DNA of 64,000 nt, from NCBI RefSeq assembly GCF_027920545.1, contig NZ_CP115859.1, positions 2,759,001-2,823,000 of the forward strand. Direction: 5' to 3'. Position numbers and translations under genes: made by a program. The DNA is from Chryseobacterium camelliae (lineage in GTDB: Bacteria > Bacteroidota > Bacteroidia > Flavobacteriales > Weeksellaceae). Below are positions 49,609 to 58,113 of the stretch, in pieces; the stretch's first letter is position 1; the number at the start of each line of letters is the position of its first letter. Below the pieces are notes generated by a model that was not told where the DNA came from, searched no databases, and was given only the letters and a program-made list of their open reading frames with translations.

Positions 49609-50366
49609 TATTTCTTACCGATAAAATTTAAACGAACATCTGTATTGGGTACCACTTCAGTATTTTTCTTAAAATAATCGATAAATAAATCTCTCAGTTT
49701 AATTCCTGTAGGGATGGATTCTCCTTTTGCGAAGAATTTCATGTTGTCGCCACCTAAAGCCAAATAATCCGACGTAGCAATATAATAATCTTGGGTAGGG
49801 TTTACTGCTTTTCCGTTGATTAAACTTTTGGTTAATTGTCCGTTGTTGGTTTCAATGTATAAATGAGAAACCGGATTGTTGACCTGAGTTTTTGCATAAT
49901 ACTCATAAAGCCCCTGCAAATCCGAACCTTTCATTTTTACAATAATCACTTCATTTTCGAATGGCATTACTTCAAATATGCTTTTCAGTAAAATATCTCC
50001 TTTCCCGATCGTTGTACGGATTCCTCCGATATTGATCAGTGCGGCATCCACATTTTTTTGAAGATTTTTTTTCGCCCATTCATCAGCTCCATCAAATGTA
50101 TAGTCTGCTAAAAGATTGCCCAAATTACTGTTGTCTCCTTGCTTGGTAAGGTCTGTATTGGTATGAGAAATCTTCTGATTCATCTCTTTATCCAATTTTT
50201 GCTTGTAAGGTTCAATGATTTTTACAAACTCCTCATCATTCTTCAGCTCATTATTAATAGAAATATTTTTCTGGGTTTTCACCTCCGCAAGCTGCACCGA
50301 AGATGCCGTCTTACAAGCGGATAAAGTTGCCAGAGCAATTCCTAGTAATATGAATTTATTTTTCAT
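49608..50366 (-). CDS. Lipoprotein with 5'-nucleotidase C-terminal domain
   Basis: 252 residues. A lipobox TLSAC places the lipidated Cys near residue 18. The rest is a 5'-nucleotidase C-terminal (substrate-specificity) domain: GDNSNLGNLLADYTFDGAD near 76, ALINIGGIRTTIGKGDILLKSIFEVMPFENEVI (109-141, signature) and YYIATSDYLALGGDNM near 200. Its stop overlaps the metallophosphoesterase start (TAATG), so the two halves are made together and probably pair outside the inner membrane. It heads the operon leading into porZ and recO. Confidence 0.9.
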   Translation of the reverse strand: MKNKFILLGIALATLSACKTASSVQLAEVKTQKNISINNELKNDEEFVKIIEPYKQKLDKEMNQKISHTNTDLTKQGDNSNLGNLLADYTFDGADEWAKKNLQKNVDAALINIGGIRTTIGKGDILLKSIFEVMPFENEVIIVKMKGSDLQGLYEYYAKTQVNNPVSHLYIETNNGQLTKSLINGKAVNPTQDYYIATSDYLALGGDNMKFFAKGESIPTGIKLRDLFIDYFKKNTEVVPNTDVRLNFIGKK

Positions 50367-50533
50367 ATGTTGTAAATTTTTTTGTAAACGTCATATGCAA
50401 TCGCCCGTATTTTCATTGTTTTTTGTAAGTATTTTTGACTACAGCGATTCCAAAATATCTTTTAGTATATGCAAATATAATTATATGTGGAATAAAACAT
50501 TATTATTTATGATAAATTCTTAGTCGAAATGAT

Positions 50534-50541
50534 TAAATTTG
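50534..50541 (+). promoter_or_regulatory. Promoter -7 box of dapA
   Basis: TAAATTTG, 19 bases before the dapA ATG. Confidence 0.5.
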
Positions 50542-50560
50542 GCAAAAATAATTCTAACAG

Positions 50561-51433
50561 ATGAGCATTTTAAAAGGAGTAGGTGTTGCATTGGTGACAC
50601 CCTTTAATGAAGATTTATCCGTAGATTTCGAAAGTTTAACAAAATTAGTTGATTACAACATCGAAAACGGAACCAATTATTTAGTTGTTTTGGGAACTAC
50701 AGCCGAAGCTGCGACGCTTTCTGCTGAGGAGAAGAAACAGGTGATTGAGCATATCATTAAGGTTAATAATAAACGCGTTCCTTTGGTATTGGGAATTGGC
50801 GGAAATAATACTCTTGAAGTCAAAAAACAGATCGAAGAAGCAGATCTTTCCGCATTCGAAGCTGTACTTTCTGTGTCTCCGTATTATAATAAGCCTAATC
50901 AGGAGGGACTTTATCAGCATTATAAAATGCTGGCTGCTACAGGTAAAAATATCATTATTTACAATGTTCCGTCTAGAACAGGACAAAATATTGAAGCGGA
51001 AACAACATTACGTTTGGCAAAAGAATTCCCGAATTTATTCTTAATTAAAGAAGCGGCACCTAATATTCTTCAGTATTTCGATATTTTAAGAAAAAAACCT
51101 GAAGGTTTCAACCTGGTTTCGGGGGATGATGAATATACACTTCCAGTAACGTTAGCAGGTGGAAACGGAGTGATTTCCGTAATCGGACAGGCATATCCGA
51201 AAGAATTCTCTACGATGGTTCAATTGGCGTTTGATAAAAAAGTTGATGAGGCTTATGAGATTCACAACAAATTGGTTGAAATTACAAGATTAATTTTTGC
51301 AGAAGGAAACCCTTGCGGAATTAAAGTAATTTTGGCAGAGATGGGAATTATTAAAAATTACCTGAGACTTCCGTTAGTTAAGGCTTCAGAAGGTCTTCAT
51401 GCGAAGATTAAAGCAGAAATGGCGAATATTTAA
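50561..51433 (+). CDS. dapA: 4-hydroxy-tetrahydrodipicolinate synthase
   Basis: 290 residues; condenses pyruvate with aspartate semialdehyde, first committed step of lysine and diaminopimelate synthesis. The TIM barrel carries GTTAEAATL (45-53, the GTTGE site), IIIYNVPSRTG near 130 (catalytic Tyr), LIKEAAPN near 159 (Schiff-base Lys) and VSGDDEYTLPVTLAGGNGVIS near 182-202. Full length and all catalytic residues present. Confidence 0.96.
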   Translation: MSILKGVGVALVTPFNEDLSVDFESLTKLVDYNIENGTNYLVVLGTTAEAATLSAEEKKQVIEHIIKVNNKRVPLVLGIGGNNTLEVKKQIEEADLSAFEAVLSVSPYYNKPNQEGLYQHYKMLAATGKNIIIYNVPSRTGQNIEAETTLRLAKEFPNLFLIKEAAPNILQYFDILRKKPEGFNLVSGDDEYTLPVTLAGGNGVISVIGQAYPKEFSTMVQLAFDKKVDEAYEIHNKLVEITRLIFAEGNPCGIKVILAEMGIIKNYLRLPLVKASEGLHAKIKAEMANI

Positions 51434-51507
51434 AAGTGAATAGTCAATTTGCTTTGCAGTGAATTGTGAATTTTTTAGTAACATTTCAACGTTACAATAA
51501 ACATATT

Positions 51508-51541
51508 AAGGTGAAAGGTTTAGTGCTTTTCACCTTTTTTA
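51508..51541 (+). terminator. Terminator after dapA
   Basis: AAGGTGAAA / TTTCACCTT with a 10-base loop and T6. The inverted-repeat arm GTGAATAGTCAAT at 51436-51448 is related to the spacer repeat at 4069 and 4527. Confidence 0.8.
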
Positions 51542-51560
51542 ATTAACAAAATTCAATACA

Positions 51561-52064
51561 ATGAAATTTATAAAAGCTACAGAAAACGATATTCCTTTGA
51601 TTCAGGAATTGGCAAGGAGGTCCTGGGAAAACGCTTATGCCGAGATACTTTCCGGTGAACAAATGGAGTATATGTTGAGTACCATGTATTCTTATGATGA
51701 AATTGCGGGACATTTACAAAATTCAAATTACCGGTATTATTTAATTCAAGATGAAAACAATAATGCTTATGACGGTTTTATCGGTTTTGAAAATGACTAT
51801 GAAGAGAAAACGACAAAGCTTCACCGAATTTATCTGGTTCCGGAAAGTAAAGGAAAAGGAGTAGGGAAAAAAGCATTGTTGTTTTTAAACGAAAAAGTTA
51901 CCGAATACGGAGATAGAAGAATTATTTTAAATGTGAATAAATATAATTCTGCAAGAAATTTCTATGAATCTCAAGGCTATAAAGTCTATGATGAGGGCGT
52001 TTTTGATATCGGGAATGGTTTTGTAATGGATGATTTTTTAATGGAACATCTTTTACCAAGCTAA
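51561..52064 (+). CDS. GNAT family N-acetyltransferase
   Basis: 167 residues. An N-terminal IPLIQELARRSWENAYAEIL segment and acetyl-CoA loop LHRIYLVPESKGKGVGKKALLFL (90-112), with the motif B pair NVNKYNSARNFYESQGYKV (129-147). The FVMDDFLMEH ending resembles RimI-like or PaiA-like proteins. Substrate unknown. Single gene. Confidence 0.9.
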   Translation: MKFIKATENDIPLIQELARRSWENAYAEILSGEQMEYMLSTMYSYDEIAGHLQNSNYRYYLIQDENNNAYDGFIGFENDYEEKTTKLHRIYLVPESKGKGVGKKALLFLNEKVTEYGDRRIILNVNKYNSARNFYESQGYKVYDEGVFDIGNGFVMDDFLMEHLLPS

Positions 52065-52223
52065 AAATTATATAACATTTTATTATAATTCTATAATAGG
52101 TGAATTTATTTATCTTGGCATATTTGCATATATCAAGTCGCATATAAATATAAGATACATATACTTTGTTATTAGCATTTTTAGCTTTTTAGTAAGTATA
52201 TTTTTTTTTCATCCTTAGTGTTT

Positions 52224-52257
52224 AATTCCTGTATTGAATAGATACAGGAATTTTTTT
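52224..52257 (+). terminator. Terminator between the acetyltransferase and AraC genes
   Basis: ATTCCTGTAT / ATACAGGAAT hairpin followed by T7. It is 160 bases past the acetyltransferase stop. Confidence 0.8.
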
Positions 52258-52327
52258 GTAGTACTATATCACTTGTAATTGAAATAATGAGTATATTTAC
52301 TTAGAATATAAACACATTAGGATTAGG

Positions 52328-52906
52328 ATGAAAATGTATGTTAAGTTTGATTTCAATGCCCTCTGCAGGAAAGTATTGGATGAAAAGTTGAAAGAATACG
52401 GATTGAAATACCGGATGCTTGATTTTGGTGAAGTTGAGCTTTATGAAGACTTTACCCAGGAGCAGCATCTTGTCCTTAAAAAAAAGCTTCAAGATTATGG
52501 TATTGAGATTATCGAAAGTCAGAAAATAGCCTTGGTACAGAAAATAAAAGATGCTATCGTAGGGCTTGTTTTCACAGAAAATAATATTTCTATAAAAGCT
52601 TCTATTTACATTGCCGAAAAATTGAACCACAGCTACGGATACTTGTCGAATCTGTTCTCGGAAATTACGTATACCTCAATAGAAAACTTTATTATTATTC
52701 AAAAAATTGAATATGCCAAAGAATTGATGATGAGTAATAAATACAGCTTGACAGAAATTTCATTAAGACTAAACTATTCGAGTGTAGCCCATTTAAGCAG
52801 CCAGTTTAAAAATATCACAGGTCTTACACCCTCCCAATTTTTAAAGATTATTGGAAAGAGAAAAAATCTGAAAGAAGTTGAATTAAGTACTAAAAATACT
52901 ATATGA
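52328..52906 (+). CDS. AraC family transcriptional regulator
   Basis: 192 residues. About 75 residues with no recognised sensory fold precede an AraC double helix-turn-helix (about 90-185): SIYIAEKLNHSYGYLSNLFSEIT, then IEYAKELMMSNKYSLTEISLRLNYSSVAHLSSQFKNITGLTPSQFLK (split here for reading). The second helix-turn-helix keeps the family's GLTPSQF ending. Its stop overlaps the start of the next gene by 4 bases, so it is coupled to the receiver-like protein, which may control it or be controlled with it. Confidence 0.85.
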   Translation: MKMYVKFDFNALCRKVLDEKLKEYGLKYRMLDFGEVELYEDFTQEQHLVLKKKLQDYGIEIIESQKIALVQKIKDAIVGLVFTENNISIKASIYIAEKLNHSYGYLSNLFSEITYTSIENFIIIQKIEYAKELMMSNKYSLTEISLRLNYSSVAHLSSQFKNITGLTPSQFLKIIGKRKNLKEVELSTKNTI

Positions 52907-53352
52907 ATAAGGAGTTCTTGAATGTTGCATTATTCGATTCTAATGTACATCATCTTATAGTTCTTAAAAAAATATTTCAGGAGCATAGAATAAAGATAAG
53001 ATATACAGATTTTAGTAATGAAGAAGATTTTGCTATTTATTTAGACAAATCGGTTTCGGGGATTCCAGATGTGGTATTTATTAACTATAAAGATGTTTAT
53101 AATGCTGATTTCCGGATTGTTAGGAGTAAGATCAGCGATATAAAATATAATGCCGCAATATGTATTGTCTATGCTGATGACTTATCAGATAGTGAAATAG
53201 ATGATATTCTTATTGCCGGAGCGAATGTTTTTTTGAAAAATAATGATGATTATAGCAAATTGAAAAAGTTTGTCTCAGAAATTATTATGATGGCTTGGCA
53301 ATATCAAACTTCAGGGCTAAACAAGAGTAATTTTATCATGAAAATAGGCTGA
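52903..53352 (+). CDS. Receiver-like protein lacking the phospho-acceptor Asp
   Basis: 149 residues with a response-regulator receiver fold: NVALFDSNVHH (7-17) corresponds to the first strand and acid pocket, IPDVVFINYKDVY (53-65) to the third strand, ICIVYADDLSD to the fourth and ANVFLKNNDD to the Lys strand. The phosphorylated Asp at the end of strand three is Asn, and only one acid remains in the pocket, so it cannot be phosphorylated normally. There is no output domain. It is coupled to the AraC gene (4-base overlap) and probably acts as a phosphorylation-independent partner. Confidence 0.7.
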   Translation: MNKEFLNVALFDSNVHHLIVLKKIFQEHRIKIRYTDFSNEEDFAIYLDKSVSGIPDVVFINYKDVYNADFRIVRSKISDIKYNAAICIVYADDLSDSEIDDILIAGANVFLKNNDDYSKLKKFVSEIIMMAWQYQTSGLNKSNFIMKIG

Positions 53353-53548
53353 TCATCAAATAAGTTATACACTACATAATATTCACGTTAAGGTGATAAT
53401 TATATAAAAAATAATGATAATGATGTAATTTTTTTTTGTCAGTATGTGTCAATTTTGTATTAGAAATTAGTAACACAAATAAACTATATAAAAAACACAA
53501 TGCTTGGGAAGTTAGAATTATCTCTTGAATCTTAGATAAACGTTAGTT

Positions 53549-53705
53549 AAACAAAATGAATGATTAGAGTTTCCAATTTAAGCGCAGAAGATCTTTAAAT
53601 AAAACGGTACAATCATGAAAACTCAAAAGTTAAAAGAATTTTCTTTTAGCCCAAATAGTTGGTTTTTATAATAATATTTGGAAACTCAATTCATTTTGTT
53701 TTTTA
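53549..53705 (+). other. Stem-loop gene with an 18-codon frame
   Basis: AAACAAAATGAAT (53549-53561) and GAGTTTCCAA (53567-53576) pair with TTGGAAACTC (53678-53687) and ATTCATTTTGTTT (53689-53701), a long interrupted stem ended by T6. The 100-base interior holds AGCGCAGAAGATCTTTA (53581-53597), like the hairpin units near the tRNA array, and a frame at 53615-53671 encoding MKTQKLKEFSFSPNSWFL. Whether it makes RNA, peptide or both is open. The rest of 53353-53548 is empty. Confidence 0.5.
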
Positions 53706-53740
53706 TTTGCCTTTCAATTTCTTCTTAATAACAGTTTTAG

Positions 53741-53772
53741 AAAAGCCGTGGAATTTTTTTTACGGCTTTTTT
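53741..53772. terminator. Bidirectional terminator at recG end
   Basis: AAAAGCCGT / ACGGCTTTT with A and T runs; it overlaps the last base of the recG stop region. Confidence 0.85.
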
Positions 53773-55856
53773 TATGAAATTTTACTCCATTTATTTTTTC
53801 CTCGATAATATCTCAGATAATAGTTTTTGATCAGTTGATTGTCTGAGCGGCTGAGCATAGGATCGGTTTCAAGAATTTTATCAACGGTTTTTTTTGTTAA
53901 TTTGATAATAGCCGAATCTTCAATTAAATCCAACCTTTTAAAATCTACAACACCGCTTTGCTGGGTTCCCAGAATATCTCCGGGACCGCGAAGTTTCATG
54001 TCTACTTCGGAAATTTTAAAACCATCGTTGGTATCTGTCATTGTTCTGATACGGGTTCTGCTGTCGGAAGATAATTTATCGGAAGTCATCAGGATACAAT
54101 AGCTTTGTTCTGCGCCCCGACCTACACGGCCACGCAATTGATGAAGCTGTGACAAACCGAATCGTTCTGCGCTTTCAATTACCATTACAGAAGCATTCGG
54201 AACATTTACACCCACTTCAATGACGGTGGTTGCGACCATAATTTCTGCTTTTCCCGAGGCAAAATAATTCATTGCTGCATCTTTCTCATCAGGTTTCATT
54301 TTCCCGTGGAGCATGGTCACATTATACTTCGGAAAATTATCCATCACATTTTCCAGTCCTACCATCAGGTTTTTATAGTCCAGTGTTTCGGATTCCTCGA
54401 TTAACGGATACACAAAATAAACCTGCCTTCCTTTCTGAATTTCCTCTCTGCAGAAGTTGTAAACATAAGCCCTGTCTTTTTCCCGCCTGTGAGCCGTTAT
54501 GATCGGTTTTCTTCCAACCGGCATTTCATCGATCACGGAAACGTCAAGATCAGAATAAAAACTCATAGCCAATGTTCTGGGAATAGGAGTGGCAGTCATC
54601 ACCAGAATATGAGGCGGAATTTTGTTTTTGGCCCAAAGTTTTGCCCGTTGCGCAACTCCGAATCTGTGCTGCTCGTCGATAATCGCTAAACCAAGATTTT
54701 TGAACTTTACTTTGTCTTCCAATACAGCGTGAGTTCCTACCAAAATAGAAAGCTCTCCGTTTTCAAGCTGTTCATGAATGATTTTTCTTTCGGATGCTTT
54801 AGTAGAGCCCGTTAAAAGACGTATGTTTATCCCTGTTTCAGCAAGCAGATCCTTTATACCGTTGTAATGCTGTTGAGCAAGAATTTCCGTAGGAGCCATC
54901 ATGCAGCTTTGAAAACCATTATCCATGGCAATAAGCATGGTGAGTAAAGCTACCATTGTTTTTCCGGAACCTACATCACCCTGCAAAAGCCTGTTCATCT
55001 GGATGGGCTTTTTCATGTCCTGACGAATTTCTTTCAAAACTCTTTTTTGTGCTCCGGTAAGTTCAAAAGGAAGATTATTTTCATAGAAACCCGTGAAAAA
55101 ATCACCTACAATAGGAAAAGGATTGCCGTGTGACTGTGTTTTATGATGGAGTTTTTTTAAAGCATACCCCAGCTGAAAAAAGAAAGATTCTTCAAACTTC
55201 AATCTGTAGTTGGCTTTTTCAAAATGTTCCAGATCTTTTGGGAAATGGATATTCAGATAAGTATGCTGCCGTGATAAAAACTTAAAATGTTTCATCATGT
55301 ACTCAGGCATGTTTTCTTCAATCAGACTGGGAATTTCTTTACAGATATTTCTTAAAACAGTCTGAAAGAATTTCTGATTCAAACCTCTTTTGGTAAGTTT
55401 TTCAGAACTTGGATAAATCGGTTTTAAACGATTATCGGTATCCTTTTTTTCTTCAATTTCAATTTCCGGATGAGGCATTGAAAATTGATGGTTAAAAACA
55501 TTAATCTTTCCGAAAATATAAATTTCCTTATTCACCGGAATTTGTTCCTTCAGCCATTTGGAATACTGAAACCACACCAAATCCATAGAACCGGTATCAT
55601 CATTAAATTTGGCGGAAAGTCTTTTGGTTTTCCCGGTTTGTATTTCCTGGATACTTGTAATTTTTCCTTTCAGCTGAACATCCGTATTCACATGATTAAG
55701 CTGAGACACTTTATGAACCTTGCTTTTATCCAGATAACGAATAGGGTAGAAGTTGAGCAGATCTTCCACGGTTGAAACTCCCAGCACATTTTTAATGAGC
55801 TTGGCTTTTTCAGGACCGATACCTTTAACGTATTCTATGGAAGTTTCGAGGTTCAT
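53772..55856 (-). CDS. recG: ATP-dependent DNA helicase RecG
   Basis: 694 residues. A wedge/OB domain (about 60-160, LKGKITSIQEIQTGK) is followed by helicase domains: Walker A LLQGDVGSGKTMVA near 288, DEQHRFG near 393 (motif II DExH), VMTATPIPRTLAM near 419, VATTVIEVGVNVPNASVM near 543 and QLHQLRGRVGRG near 571. RecG remodels stalled replication forks and Holliday junctions. All helicase motifs are intact. Confidence 0.97.
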   Translation of the reverse strand: MNLETSIEYVKGIGPEKAKLIKNVLGVSTVEDLLNFYPIRYLDKSKVHKVSQLNHVNTDVQLKGKITSIQEIQTGKTKRLSAKFNDDTGSMDLVWFQYSKWLKEQIPVNKEIYIFGKINVFNHQFSMPHPEIEIEEKKDTDNRLKPIYPSSEKLTKRGLNQKFFQTVLRNICKEIPSLIEENMPEYMMKHFKFLSRQHTYLNIHFPKDLEHFEKANYRLKFEESFFFQLGYALKKLHHKTQSHGNPFPIVGDFFTGFYENNLPFELTGAQKRVLKEIRQDMKKPIQMNRLLQGDVGSGKTMVALLTMLIAMDNGFQSCMMAPTEILAQQHYNGIKDLLAETGINIRLLTGSTKASERKIIHEQLENGELSILVGTHAVLEDKVKFKNLGLAIIDEQHRFGVAQRAKLWAKNKIPPHILVMTATPIPRTLAMSFYSDLDVSVIDEMPVGRKPIITAHRREKDRAYVYNFCREEIQKGRQVYFVYPLIEESETLDYKNLMVGLENVMDNFPKYNVTMLHGKMKPDEKDAAMNYFASGKAEIMVATTVIEVGVNVPNASVMVIESAERFGLSQLHQLRGRVGRGAEQSYCILMTSDKLSSDSRTRIRTMTDTNDGFKISEVDMKLRGPGDILGTQQSGVVDFKRLDLIEDSAIIKLTKKTVDKILETDPMLSRSDNQLIKNYYLRYYRGKNKWSKIS

Positions 55857-55923
55857 TTTTAGATTTCTAGCGTGAGCTTATCGTTTTTGAATAAAAAAAC
55901 AAAGGTTCGAATTTCGGTAAAAT

Positions 55924-55953
55924 AAAAAAGACTTCCAAAAAAATTGAAAGTCT
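55924..55953 (-). terminator. Terminator after the thioredoxin gene
   Basis: On the minus strand AGACTT / AAGTCT with T6. Confidence 0.65.
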
Positions 55954-56011
55954 CTCTGATATTTTTTAAGAGTAAACTGTAAAACTCGAATCACGAATCC
56001 CAAAGTCTAAA

Positions 56012-56545
56012 TTAATCTTTTATGTTCGATTTAAATTTTTTCTGGTAATCTTCCCATTGTTCTCTCGAACGGATTTTTTTGAATAGATCTTTTGAGATAA
56101 ATTCCAAATAGGGCTCCAGCTCCTTAGCAGATAATTCCCCTTGCAAAATGGTGATAGGTCCGCCGCTTTCATCCAGAAACACTGTACTTGGAACAGCTCC
56201 CACATTCATATATTGAGTGAATTCATGCAAAGAATTTCTGCCTCTTTTTACTTCTGTATTTGGGTTGGAGAATGTTCTGTCAAAAATTTCGATTGACTTT
56301 TTTTCTTCAGCATTAAATTTTACCGGATAATAGTTTTCATTAATAATATCGGCAATCACCTGATGTCCGTATGTTTTTTTATCCATGATCTTACACGGAC
56401 CACACCAGTCTGCATAAAAATCGATCAGTATTTTTTTAGGATTCTCTTTCTGAGCTTTCAATGCCTCTTCAATGGTCATCCATTTTACCTGCGCAAAGTT
56501 GAAAGTCAACAAAAAAAGGCAGATGATGCTTATAATTTTCTTCAT
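56012..56545 (-). CDS. Exported thioredoxin-like protein
   Basis: 177 residues. Signal peptide MKKIISIICLFLLTFNFAQ, then a thioredoxin fold with the active site FYADWCGPCKIM (about 44-55) and cis-Pro loop VGAVPSTVFLDES near 117. In the periplasm it would reduce disulfides or supply electrons to a partner. The C-terminal 40 residues form a charged helix. Monocistronic. Confidence 0.9.
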   Translation of the reverse strand: MKKIISIICLFLLTFNFAQVKWMTIEEALKAQKENPKKILIDFYADWCGPCKIMDKKTYGHQVIADIINENYYPVKFNAEEKKSIEIFDRTFSNPNTEVKRGRNSLHEFTQYMNVGAVPSTVFLDESGGPITILQGELSAKELEPYLEFISKDLFKKIRSREQWEDYQKKFKSNIKD

Positions 56546-56583
56546 GATTTGATATTTAAGTAAAAATAAGCATTTGCTTATTT

Positions 56584-58095
56584 CTATTTTACTTCCTGCA
56601 TTAACTTTTTCACGAATGGGGAAATCAAAATTAATACCACTCCGGCAATTACAGCGTATAAACCTAATTGTTTATATCCATCGGTGTAAGTGATTAAAGC
56701 ATCATAGTTGGTGGAACCTTCTTTTGCGGTTGCCAAACCTGCACCGATAATTCCGGCAACATATTGCCCGTAAGCAGAAGCCAGAAACCACATTCCCATC
56801 ATCATTCCCTGAAGATTTTTTGTGGAAAGTTTTGTCATGATAGATAATCCGATAGGAGAGAGACAAAGCTCCCCTAAAGTAATTACAAGTAATGCAATCG
56901 TGAAAAAGTTTAAAGAAGTGATTCCCTGAAGATTTGCGAAAAGTCTTGTGGCAAACAAAACATAATATCCTAAGCCAAGGAAAATAAACCCTAAACCGAA
57001 TTTAATAATCGTATTAGGTTCAATTTTTCTTTTATTTAGCCAGATCCAAAGCAATCCGATCAACGGGGCTAAGAAAATAATGAAGAATGCACCTCCGGAA
57101 TTATTGACACCATTCGGATCCAATCCGAGAAGATCTTTATTTAAGTTTTTAGCTGCGAAAATACTTAATGAGCCTCCGCTTTGCTCGTAGATTCCCCAGA
57201 ATAAAATGGAGAATAAAATGAAAACCAAAGCCGCCCAAAGTTTTTTACGCTCTGCAGAAGTTACTTTTGTCATTTCGTAGAACAGGTAGATTAATGTCAG
57301 TGGCCCGATGGTCCACATGAAATAATCGGTATATTCTGTTTTCGCAACCATGATCATAATGATCGGGACAAAAATTAATGATAGCACATATACTCCGTAT
57401 TCTTTCCATTTTGGAATGGGAGCAGATTTTACTTCATTTAAAGGATGCCCCGGTTGAAGCCCGATTGTACCTAAGCTTCTTTGTGTAAAAACAAAATTAA
57501 TTAAACTTACCACCATTACAACTGCCGCCAGACCGAAAGCAATATTCCATCTTGATGCTTCAGAAATTACATTAGCTAAAATCTCTCCTTTCCCGATTGC
57601 AATACAAAAATATCCTCCAAGCAATGCTCCAAGATTGATTCCTGCATAGAAAAGCGAAAATCCCGCATCAGCTCTTGAATCGTTTGGTTTGTAAAGCTGG
57701 CCAACCATTGATGAAATATTGGGTTTAAAGAAACCTGTCCCTACAACGGTAAAGGCAATTCCCAAGAAAAAGAATTTATGTGGGTCGGTTGCCAGAATTA
57801 AGCTGCCGACAATCATAAGAAGTCCACCCCAAAAAAGAGATTTTCTGAAACCTAAAATTTTATCGGCGAAAAGTCCGCCAACAAAAGTAAAAGCGTACAC
57901 GAATGCCTGAGTGGCACCGTATTGAAGATTGGCTTCTTTTTCGTGGAAATTAAGCTGGGAAATCATAAAGAAAACCAGCATTCCGCGCATTCCGTAAAAA
58001 CAGAAACGTTCCCACATTTCAGAGAAAAAAAGGCTCCAGATTTGCTTAGGGTATTTCCCTTCAAAATTTTGTATTTCTTCTAGAGTTTTGCTCAT
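56584..58095 (-). CDS. POT family peptide transporter, copy 1
   Basis: 503 residues, 12-14 transmembrane helices, proton-coupled di/tripeptide uptake. POT markers: FSEMWERFCFYGMRGMLVFFM (23-43, ExxER motif region), FVGGLFADKILGFRKSLFWG near 72 and GTGFFKPNISSMVGQLY near 119 (PTR2 signature). First of three paralogues (with 59173 and 61062) on the same strand. The family is amplified in flavobacteria that live on protein. It lies 18 bases downstream of the DUF1016 nuclease stop. Confidence 0.93.
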   Translation of the reverse strand: MSKTLEEIQNFEGKYPKQIWSLFFSEMWERFCFYGMRGMLVFFMISQLNFHEKEANLQYGATQAFVYAFTFVGGLFADKILGFRKSLFWGGLLMIVGSLILATDPHKFFFLGIAFTVVGTGFFKPNISSMVGQLYKPNDSRADAGFSLFYAGINLGALLGGYFCIAIGKGEILANVISEASRWNIAFGLAAVVMVVSLINFVFTQRSLGTIGLQPGHPLNEVKSAPIPKWKEYGVYVLSLIFVPIIMIMVAKTEYTDYFMWTIGPLTLIYLFYEMTKVTSAERKKLWAALVFILFSILFWGIYEQSGGSLSIFAAKNLNKDLLGLDPNGVNNSGGAFFIIFLAPLIGLLWIWLNKRKIEPNTIIKFGLGFIFLGLGYYVLFATRLFANLQGITSLNFFTIALLVITLGELCLSPIGLSIMTKLSTKNLQGMMMGMWFLASAYGQYVAGIIGAGLATAKEGSTNYDALITYTDGYKQLGLYAVIAGVVLILISPFVKKLMQEVK

Positions 58096-58113
58096 AATTA
58101 TATATGATTAAGT

